Positions 1-4,351 of a stretch of 8,027 bases of DNA are shown here, piece by piece. The stretch lies in NCBI GenBank assembly GCA_947174975.1, contig CAMWLA010000053.1, forward strand, positions 1 through 8,027, written 5' to 3'. The stretch's first letter is position 1, and each line of letters opens with the position of its first letter. The position numbers and the translations under genes are program-made. Source of the stretch: an uncultured Clostridia bacterium. GTDB taxonomy: Bacteria > Bacillota > Clostridia > Christensenellales > Borkfalkiaceae. The notes below the pieces were generated by a model. It did no database searches. It was not told the DNA's origin and worked only from the letters and a program-made list of their open reading frames with translations.

Positions 1-118
1 TGACATGACTAGATTTATTCTGCCTGCGCTTTTGAATAAGTTATATGAAGTTATTTTTATTGTTTGTATATTTTATTTATTCATGTTTAGTTAAAAAATA
101 ATTGATAGTTTTTTGTTT
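1..118. other. AT-rich stretch with no supported gene
   Basis: This AT-rich stretch lies beyond the stop of the short minus-strand reading frame. I see no reading frame with a start and a ribosome binding site, no strong hairpin and no tRNA. Read on the minus strand, the frame of the neighbouring short gene continues for 13 codons past its TAG before meeting TAA. The stretch could therefore hold decayed coding sequence, but composition alone cannot show that. Confidence 0.4.
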
Positions 119-244
119 CTATTTTCTGTATAATTTTTTATAAAATTCTTCGTCCTTATTTTCGGCTGATATCGATTTTCTGACAAAATGCGTTGCTTCG
201 GATAAACGATGTAAAACGTAAAATTCTTTTGTAAAATACTTCAT
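119..244 (-). pseudogene. 41-codon frame resembling the N-terminus of DUF4085 proteins; probably truncated
   Basis: The frame encodes 41 residues beginning MKYFTKEFYVLH and ending DEEFYKKLYRK, followed by TAG. On the minus strand an AAAGGA Shine-Dalgarno (254-259) sits 9 nt before the ATG, and a recognisable promoter lies further upstream, so the expression signals look intact. From memory, the opening MKYFTKE and a following acidic and aromatic FYKKLY segment are typical of DUF4085, a family of about 200 or more residues with no known function. If that is right, only the N-terminus remains. The same frame continues past the TAG for 13 codons (starting KQKTINYF) to a TAA, as expected for a decaying gene. 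It could instead be a genuine small protein. The family match is from recall and was not searched. Confidence 0.45.
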
Positions 245-273
245 TTTTATATTTCCTTTATTTGATTTTTTTC

Positions 274-302
274 AATTTACTACTCATAATACTTTTAGTC
301 AA
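274..302 (-). promoter_or_regulatory. sigma-A type promoter for the minus-strand short gene
   Basis: Read on the minus strand, the -35 box is TTGACT (plus-strand 297-302). A 17-bp spacer follows, then a -10 box TAAATT (plus-strand 274-279), which matches consensus at four of six positions. Transcription would start near 267, leaving a leader of about 22 nt that contains the AAAGGA ribosome binding site. The 16-bp near-palindrome at 305-320 lies immediately upstream of the -35 box. Confidence 0.5.
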
Positions 303-304
303 GC

Positions 305-320
305 GTTTTCAATTGAGAAC
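305..320. promoter_or_regulatory. candidate operator 1, 16-bp near-palindrome
   Basis: The sequence GTTTTCAATTGAGAAC pairs symmetrically at seven of eight positions, with TCAATTGA as a perfect core. It lies between the minus-strand -35 box (297-302) and a plus-strand TATAAT (324-329), where a regulator could control both directions. A second copy at 359-374 matches it at 12 of 16 positions. The size fits a dimeric Cro/C1-type HTH protein, and the neighbouring HTH gene is the natural candidate. Binding is inferred from symmetry, recurrence and position. Confidence 0.5.
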
Positions 321-323
321 CGA

Positions 324-347
324 TATAATTAAAGTGATTTGTATAAT
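324..347 (+). promoter_or_regulatory. possible promoter region of the first HTH gene (two TATAAT boxes)
   Basis: Perfect TATAAT hexamers occur at 324-329 and 342-347, upstream of the first HTH gene. Neither has a convincing -35 box 16 to 18 bp upstream. The spacer region of the first is occupied by operator 1. A promoter with a poor -35 next to an operator would fit control by a bound regulator, but one or both hexamers may be chance in this AT-rich DNA. Confidence 0.35.
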
Positions 348-358
348 CTAATCATAAA

Positions 359-374
359 GTTCTTGTTTGAGAAC
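359..374. promoter_or_regulatory. candidate operator 2, related 16-bp site
   Basis: The sequence GTTCTTGTTTGAGAAC has 5-bp inverted arms (GTTCT and AGAAC) around a 6-bp centre and shares 12 of 16 positions with operator 1. The starts of the two sites are 54 bp apart, close to five helical turns, so dimers would sit on roughly the same face. It ends right before the Shine-Dalgarno of the HTH gene (375-380). Occupancy here would block transcription just downstream of the promoter. In RNA the arms could form a short hairpin next to the ribosome binding site. Confidence 0.45.
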
Positions 375-386
375 GGGAGATGGATT

Positions 387-620
387 ATGAAATTGTCGCA
401 AGCAATAAAAATGCGTATGTTAGATTTAATGGAAAAGAAAAACTTTTCACAATATGATTTTTATAAAAAAGGCGGTGTAGCAAAAGCAACGGCTTCACAA
501 GTTCTTAACGAAACAAGGGAGCGTGTTGCGGTTAAAACTGTTTATGAAATGATAAGCTCTATGGGAGTATCTTTAAAAGAATTTTTCGATGACCCGATAT
601 TCGACGAAGTAACCGATTAA
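387..620 (+). CDS. small Cro/C1-type helix-turn-helix regulator
   Basis: This is a 77-residue, single-domain DNA-binding protein. An N-terminal helix (about 4-18) precedes a helix-turn-helix at about 21-41, with a turn around Gly29-Gly30 and a likely recognition helix at 33-41. The C-terminal part ends in a Ser-Leu-Lys-Glu-Phe-Phe-Asp segment (62-68), as in small clostridial XRE-family regulators. I chose the ATG at 387 because GGGAGA (375-380) sits 6 nt upstream. An earlier in-frame TTG at 339 has no such site and would place codons across operator 2. Two related 16-bp near-palindromes upstream suggest autoregulation and possibly control of the divergent short gene. The next gene is a paralogue. 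There is no effector domain, so its signal is unknown. The HTH call is strong; the targets are inferred. Confidence 0.85.
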   Translation: MKLSQAIKMRMLDLMEKKNFSQYDFYKKGGVAKATASQVLNETRERVAVKTVYEMISSMGVSLKEFFDDPIFDEVTD

Positions 621-626
621 CTGTTT

Positions 627-654
627 GCGTGAAAGTTTCGCGCGGGCGGTTTTT
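627..654 (+). terminator. weak terminator-like hairpin between the HTH genes
   Basis: GCGTGAA and TTCGCGC pair as a 7-bp stem with one G-T pair around an AGT loop (627-643). GGGCGG and then five T residues (650-654) follow. The six bases between stem and T run are not typical of an intrinsic terminator, so it may only attenuate transcription or be fortuitous. Confidence 0.3.
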
Positions 655-678
655 ATGTTATAATAATAGAGGTAACTA

Positions 679-921
679 ATGAATAATGTTAATCACGCTT
701 TGGCTTTAAGAATCAAAGAGCTGTTAAATGAAAAACATATGACAAGATATAAACTTGCAATGAATAGCGGTGTTTCTCACTCAACTTTGAAAAACATAAT
801 TCACGAAACAGTTAAAGACAATTTACTTTCAACTACTATTTTAATTGCCGGCGGTTTTGATATGACGGTAAGTGAGTTTTTAGACAGTCCATTGTTTCTT
901 GAAGAGAATTTGCAAATTTAA
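679..921 (+). CDS. second small Cro/C1-type helix-turn-helix regulator, paralogue of the first
   Basis: This 80-residue protein is all predicted helix, with a helix-turn-helix at about 22-42 (Thr-Arg-Tyr-Lys-Leu-Ala then Ser-Gly-Val-Ser-His-Ser-Thr-Leu). A closing segment with Glu-Phe-Leu-Asp-Ser-Pro-Leu-Phe (66-73) matches the end of the preceding protein. Aligned without gaps at an offset of one residue, the two share 16 identities over about 72 positions, concentrated in the HTH and the tail, which suggests an old tandem duplication. AGAGGT (668-673) lies 5 nt before the ATG. I find no usable promoter of its own, so it probably depends on transcription through the first HTH gene. No terminator separates it from rpmE, so its transcript may continue into the translation genes. 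It is a DNA-binding regulator; its target is unknown. Confidence 0.8.
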   Translation: MNNVNHALALRIKELLNEKHMTRYKLAMNSGVSHSTLKNIIHETVKDNLLSTTILIAGGFDMTVSEFLDSPLFLEENLQI

Positions 922-931
922 TTAAAATCAA

Positions 932-960
932 TTGACTTAAAGGCTTTATTTGTATATAAT
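932..960 (+). promoter_or_regulatory. strong sigma-A promoter of rpmE
   Basis: The -35 box TTGACT (932-937), a 17-bp spacer and a perfect -10 TATAAT (955-960) form the best promoter in the window. Transcription would start near 967, leaving a leader of about 35 nt. The leader holds GAGGT (990-994) 7 nt before the rpmE start and shows no obvious ribosomal-protein leader fold. The -35 box overlaps TCAATTGA (928-935), which is also the core of operator 1. Confidence 0.8.
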
Positions 961-1001
961 TATTAGGAATTAAAATTAACATTATTAGCGAGGTAAGATA
1001 T

Positions 1002-1205
1002 ATGAAGCCCGAAATACATCCCGATTATCACGAAGTAACGGTTGTATGCGCTTGCGGAGCTACTTTCAAAACGGGTACCACCAAGAACGTGGACACTCTG
1101 AAAGTGGATATCTGCAACAAGTGTCATCCTTTCTTCACCGGTAAACAAAAGCTTGTGGATACAGGCGGCCGCGTAGACAAGTTCAAGAAAAGATATAATA
1201 TCTGA
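1002..1205 (+). CDS. rpmE: 50S ribosomal protein L31, zinc-binding form
   Basis: L31 is a small protein of the large ribosomal subunit that helps bridge the two subunits. The 67-residue length is normal. The N-terminus Met-Lys-Pro-Glu-Ile-His-Pro and the Cys-Ala-Cys-Gly (16-19) and Cys-Asn-Lys-Cys-His-Pro-Phe (38-44) motifs are family hallmarks. Cys16, Cys18, Cys38 and Cys41 form the zinc site, so this is the C+ form rather than the cysteine-free paralogue made under zinc limitation. The conserved Gly-Arg-Val-Asp-Lys-Phe-Lys-Lys-Arg-Tyr closes the protein. It has its own strong promoter and Shine-Dalgarno and is followed by a stable hairpin before the DUF1385-PrmC gene. The order rpmE, DUF1385, prmC, prfA is common in Clostridia. 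Confidence 0.97.
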   Translation: MKPEIHPDYHEVTVVCACGATFKTGTTKNVDTLKVDICNKCHPFFTGKQKLVDTGGRVDKFKKRYNI

Positions 1206-1210
1206 TTTAT

Positions 1211-1236
1211 TGTGGCTCCAAGTATTTGGAGCCACA
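1211..1236 (+). other. stable hairpin downstream of rpmE without a U-tract
   Basis: TGTGGCTCCA and TGGAGCCACA pair perfectly, extended by one A-T pair, giving an 11-bp stem with a GTAT loop. It starts 5 nt after the rpmE stop codon. TATACTGTCAAT follows instead of a U run, so it is not a standard intrinsic terminator. It could be a processing or stabilising 3' end that lets the rpmE message persist at a higher level than the downstream genes, or a weak attenuator. Confidence 0.55.
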
Positions 1237-1264
1237 TATACTGTCAATAACTAAGAGAGAGTGT

Positions 1265-3091
1265 ATGGCAAAAAAAGATAAGAAAAACTGCACCTATATA
1301 GGCGGTCAAGCGGTTATGGAAGGCGTTATGATGATGGGCAAATCGTCAATGGCGACCGCCGTCCGCGACCCCGACGGTGAAATTCAAATCGAATCAAAGC
1401 GTTTATCGCGCGGCAAGCATCTTTCGCGCGCATTGAAAATTCCTTTCGTGCGCGGAACGGTTAATTTGGTGTTGTCGCTTGTTCGCGGAACGAAAACGCT
1501 TATGCGTTCCGCAGCAGTCTGCGGTGACGACGACGAGGAAGCGGGCAGAATTCAGAAATGGCTTGCGGAAAAATTTAAAATCAACTTGATGAACGTCATT
1601 ACGTTAATTTCAACGGTTATCGGCGTACTTCTCGCAGTAGGTATTTTTATTTTTCTTCCGCAGTTTCTCGTCGGACTTTTGGGGCGCGTTTCTCCTATTG
1701 ACGAAACGCACTGGGCTTACTACGTTCTTTTAGGCGTTTTAAAGCTGTTAATCTTTATCGGATATCTTGCGTTAATTCTCTTTTTAAAGGATATACGCAG
1801 ACTGTATATGTACCACGGCGCCGAGCATAAGACTATTAACGCCTACGAACACGGCGTAGAGCTGACGCCCGAAAAGGTAAAGGAATGTTCGCGCATTCAC
1901 GACAGATGCGGAACCTCGTTTCTGTTTATAGTACTTTTTATAAACATAATTATAATTTCCATTGTAAACTGGGCGTTCTTCAAGTACGTTGCAGTCGGAG
2001 TCGAAAACCGCGTGGCAAGGTTTATGATTAAGTTCGCTATAGAGCTTGTGTTACTTCCCTTGATCGCTGGCGTTTCGTACGAGGTGCTGAGATTCCTTGC
2101 AAAGTTCGATAATAAATTCGTAAACTTTTTCAAGGCCCCCGGCAAGCTTATCCAAAAAACTTTGACCACACGCGAACCCGACGAGGAAATGATAGAGGTT
2201 GCAATTGCGGCATTCAACAAGGTGCTTGAAATGGACGCGGACGCAACTGTTCCCGAAACCGAGTTCGTCACAAGCGGAATACTTTCAAAGATGCTTGCGG
2301 ACACTAAGGAGAAATTCGCTGCGGCGGAAATCGACGCAAGCGACGCCGAGTGGATATATTCGATAGTTTTGGAAGTTCCCCGCGGAGAGCTGAAAAACGA
2401 GCGCATGGTGTTATCTTACGAAAGTAAGCAGATACACAGAATAGTCACCGAAAGACTTACCGGCAGACCGCTTTGGTATATAATCGGCGACACCGAATTC
2501 AACGGCTGTAAAATCAAGGTGGACGAAAGGGCGTTAATTCCCAGACCCGAAACCGAGCTTCTGGCAGATTACGCAGTGAAGTCCATCGAGGACGGCGACA
2601 GAGTTTTGGACCTTTGCACGGGTTCGGGATGTATCGCGGTTTCGGTTGCCAAGAAATGCGCGTCGCGCGGAGTTTCCGTAACGGCGGCAGATATTTCGGA
2701 AGCGGCGCTTTTGCTTGCGCGTGAAAACGCCAAATCGAACGGCGTGAATATCGAGTTCGTTCAAAGCGACTTGCTTACCAGCGTGCGCGGTAGGTTCAAT
2801 TTAATCATCTGCAACCCTCCGTATATAAAGAGCGGCGATATCCCCAACCTTCAAAAGGAAGTGCGCGGATTCGAACCGAGAATTGCTTTGGACGGCGGTG
2901 ACGACGGACTTGAATTCTACAAGCGCCTTGCAAAGACCGTGAGAAACTATCTTGCAAAGGACGGCGTTTTGTTGCTTGAGTGCGGCGAAGGTCAAGCGGA
3001 AGAAATTTTAAAGCTTTTCGAGCGCCGTGACTATGCAATGGTAATGAAAGACTTATCGGGTATTGATAGATTTATTAAAATAGCATTTTAA
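1265..3091 (+). CDS. prmC: fusion of a DUF1385 (YqhQ-type) membrane protein and the release factor methyltransferase PrmC
   Basis: One uninterrupted 608-codon frame joins two proteins that are usually separate. Residues 1 to about 322 are a full DUF1385 protein: Gly-Gly-Gln-Ala-Val-Met-Glu-Gly (13-20), Tyr-His-Gly-Ala-Glu-His-Lys (183-189), His212-x2-Cys215-Gly-Thr, about four membrane segments (near 109-138, 153-174, 219-239, 257-279) and the typical Thr-Thr-Arg-Glu-Pro-Asp-Glu-Glu tail near 300. The function of that family is unknown. Residues about 330 to 608 are a full-length PrmC: helical N-terminal domain, Ile-Pro-Arg-Pro-Glu-Thr-Glu (425-431), SAM-binding Asp-Leu-Cys-Thr-Gly-Ser-Gly (449-455) and catalytic Asn-Pro-Pro-Tyr (517-520). 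PrmC methylates the GGQ glutamine of release factors, and prfA is the next gene. I start at ATG 1265, preceded by AAGAGAGAG. A TTG at 1226 in the same frame lies inside the upstream hairpin and adds 13 residues absent from the family. Confidence 0.9.
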   Translation: MAKKDKKNCTYIGGQAVMEGVMMMGKSSMATAVRDPDGEIQIESKRLSRGKHLSRALKIPFVRGTVNLVLSLVRGTKTLMRSAAVCGDDDEEAGRIQKWLAEKFKINLMNVITLISTVIGVLLAVGIFIFLPQFLVGLLGRVSPIDETHWAYYVLLGVLKLLIFIGYLALILFLKDIRRLYMYHGAEHKTINAYEHGVELTPEKVKECSRIHDRCGTSFLFIVLFINIIIISIVNWAFFKYVAVGVENRVARFMIKFAIELVLLPLIAGVSYEVLRFLAKFDNKFVNFFKAPGKLIQKTLTTREPDEEMIEVAIAAFNKVLEMDADATVPETEFVTSGILSKMLADTKEKFAAAEIDASDAEWIYSIVLEVPRGELKNERMVLSYESKQIHRIVTERLTGRPLWYIIGDTEFNGCKIKVDERALIPRPETELLADYAVKSIEDGDRVLDLCTGSGCIAVSVAKKCASRGVSVTAADISEAALLLARENAKSNGVNIEFVQSDLLTSVRGRFNLIICNPPYIKSGDIPNLQKEVRGFEPRIALDGGDDGLEFYKRLAKTVRNYLAKDGVLLLECGEGQAEEILKLFERRDYAMVMKDLSGIDRFIKIAF

Positions 3092-3093
3092 AA

Positions 3094-3122
3094 AAATTTG
3101 CGTCGTTTTTCGGCGCAAATTT
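3094..3122 (+). other. 12-bp hairpin filling the prmC-prfA junction
   Basis: AAATTTGCGTCG and CGGCGCAAATTT pair along 12 positions (one G-T) around a TTTTT loop. The structure fills almost all of the gap between the stop codon of the fusion gene and the prfA start. The downstream bases (ATTTATGGG) are only partly T-rich, so strong termination is doubtful. Since prfA has no convincing Shine-Dalgarno, the fold may bring its start close to the upstream stop and support translational coupling, or it may modulate read-through. Confidence 0.55.
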
Positions 3123-3135
3123 ATTTATGGGTAGT

Positions 3136-4212
3136 ATGGAAAAATTTTTAATTAAACTTCAAGATATATACGAGCGCTATAAAGAGCTTACGGAAAAATT
3201 GAGCGATCCCGCGGTTATTTCCGATACCGCGCTGTGGACTAAAACGGCAAAGGACCAAGCGGAAATTTTAGAGCCTTCGCAAAAGTACGAGGAATATCTT
3301 TCCGTAATGGACAGACTCAAAAAGGCGGACGAGGGTATCCGCCACGAAACCGACCCCGAAATGCGGGAGCTGTTTTTGGCGGAAATCGAGGAATGCTCGG
3401 AAGCCGTCGAAAGGTTAAAGGAAGAGCTTAAAATCGCCCTTCTGCCCAAGGATAAAAACGACGACAGAAACTGTATCGTAGAAATCCGCGGCGGCGCGGG
3501 CGGCGACGAAGCCGCACTGTTCGCATACGAGCTGTACAGAATGTATTTAAACTATTGCGAGCGTCACCGCCTTAAAGTCGAACTTGTGGATATAAACGAA
3601 ACCGAGCTCGGCGGAATTAAGGAAGTGGTTTTCAACGTTACAGGCAAGGACGCGTACAAACAGCTTAAATTCGAAAGCGGGGTTCACCGCGTTCAGCGCG
3701 TTCCCGAAACCGAGTCGCAAGGGCGCGTTCACACCTCTACGGCAACGGTTGCCGTTCTGCCCGAGGCGGAGGACGTCGAAGTCGAGATAAAAGACGAGGA
3801 TATCCGCGTGGACGTTTACCGCTCGTCGGGTGCGGGCGGTCAGAAAGTAAACAAGACCGAAACCGCGATAAGAATTACCCACTTCCCCACGGGGATAGTG
3901 GTCACTTGCCAAGACGAGAGAAGTCAGCTTAAAAACAAGGATAAGGCGTTCAAGGTACTCCGTTCAAGGCTGTACGATTTTTACAGCTCGCAGAACCGTT
4001 CCGCTTACGACGAACACCGCAAAAGCTTGGTCGGACGCGGCGACAGAAGCGAACGTATCCGCACATACAATTTCCCGCAAGGAAGAGTTACCGACCACAG
4101 AATAGGGCTTTCTCTGTTCTCTATAGACACCTTTATGATGGGCGACATCGAAGAAATGATAGAAGCTTTGACAGTCGCTGAGCGTGAAGCTCAGCTTGCC
4201 GGTGAAGAATAA
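3136..4212 (+). CDS. prfA: peptide chain release factor 1 (RF1)
   Basis: RF1 recognises UAA and UAG in the ribosomal A site and triggers hydrolysis of the finished peptide. At 358 residues it has normal length. The stop-codon recognition tripeptide Pro-Glu-Thr (from residue 190) fits the Pro-x-Thr of RF1, not the Ser-Pro-Phe of RF2. The catalytic Gly-Gly-Gln is at 234-236 within Ser-Ser-Gly-Ala-Gly-Gly-Gln-Lys-Val-Asn, and its glutamine is the PrmC substrate. The N-terminal coiled region with Leu-Ser-Asp-Pro and the Phe-Pro-Gln-Gly-Arg-Val-Thr-Asp-His-Arg segment are both typical. Two in-frame ATGs are possible, 3127 and 3136. I prefer 3136, which is closer to the family's N-terminus and has GGG 4 nt upstream, but neither has a good ribosome binding site. 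Translation may depend on coupling to the preceding gene. Confidence 0.97.
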   Translation: MEKFLIKLQDIYERYKELTEKLSDPAVISDTALWTKTAKDQAEILEPSQKYEEYLSVMDRLKKADEGIRHETDPEMRELFLAEIEECSEAVERLKEELKIALLPKDKNDDRNCIVEIRGGAGGDEAALFAYELYRMYLNYCERHRLKVELVDINETELGGIKEVVFNVTGKDAYKQLKFESGVHRVQRVPETESQGRVHTSTATVAVLPEAEDVEVEIKDEDIRVDVYRSSGAGGQKVNKTETAIRITHFPTGIVVTCQDERSQLKNKDKAFKVLRSRLYDFYSSQNRSAYDEHRKSLVGRGDRSERIRTYNFPQGRVTDHRIGLSLFSIDTFMMGDIEEMIEALTVAEREAQLAGEE

Positions 4213-4330
4213 CTCGCTTCCGCTAAACGGCGTATAGCTGTGTTGCGCTGCGGCAACTTTCAGTCACTTACCTCTGTGTAAGCTCCTTCAAGTTTTCCTC
4301 GCGCGCCTTGCTCTACTTGTTTATCGAAAC
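4213..4330 (-). repeat. candidate dispersed intergenic repeat rich in inverted repeats
   Basis: This non-coding stretch runs from directly after the prfA stop to near the MATE gene and is richer in G and C than the other spacers. It contains nested inverted repeats: CTTAC and GTAAG (4267-4271, 4278-4282) inside AACTT and AAGTT (4255-4259, 4290-4294), and an alternative GTTGC/GCAAC hairpin (4242-4257). Read on the minus strand, its texture (GAGCAAGGCGCGCGAGGAAA, then a hairpin, then an AACACAGCTAT-type end) resembles the roughly 100-bp intergenic repeats found in many copies in Clostridia. That resemblance is from memory and no second copy exists in this window. It might also act as the 3' structure of the prfA message. 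Orientation and ends are approximate. Confidence 0.45.
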
Positions 4331-4351
4331 CGAGGGATAATTATAATTTAT

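Noticed and set aside
659..664. TATAAT as a promoter of the second HTH gene
   Set aside because: It would start transcription near 671, inside the AGAGGT ribosome binding site, and there is no -35 box at the right distance.
967..1001. ribosomal-protein leader or riboswitch before rpmE
   Set aside because: The leader is only about 35 nt, AT-rich and without a stable fold, too short for a typical metabolite riboswitch.
1226..1264. TTG-initiated 13-residue extension of the DUF1385-PrmC fusion
   Set aside because: The TTG is inside the post-rpmE hairpin, has no Shine-Dalgarno, and the extra residues precede the usual family N-terminus; ATG 1265 has AAGAGAGAG upstream.
1897..2406. 169-residue open frame on the minus strand
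   Set aside because: It lies entirely antisense to the fusion gene, is dominated by Ser, Ala, Ile and Thr from reversed codons, and has no recognisable domain or ribosome binding site.
4317..4347. TTGTTT and TATAAT (spacer 19) as a promoter for the MATE gene
   Set aside because: The start of transcription would fall at or after the ATG at 4352, and the remaining N-terminus has no alternative start with a ribosome binding site.
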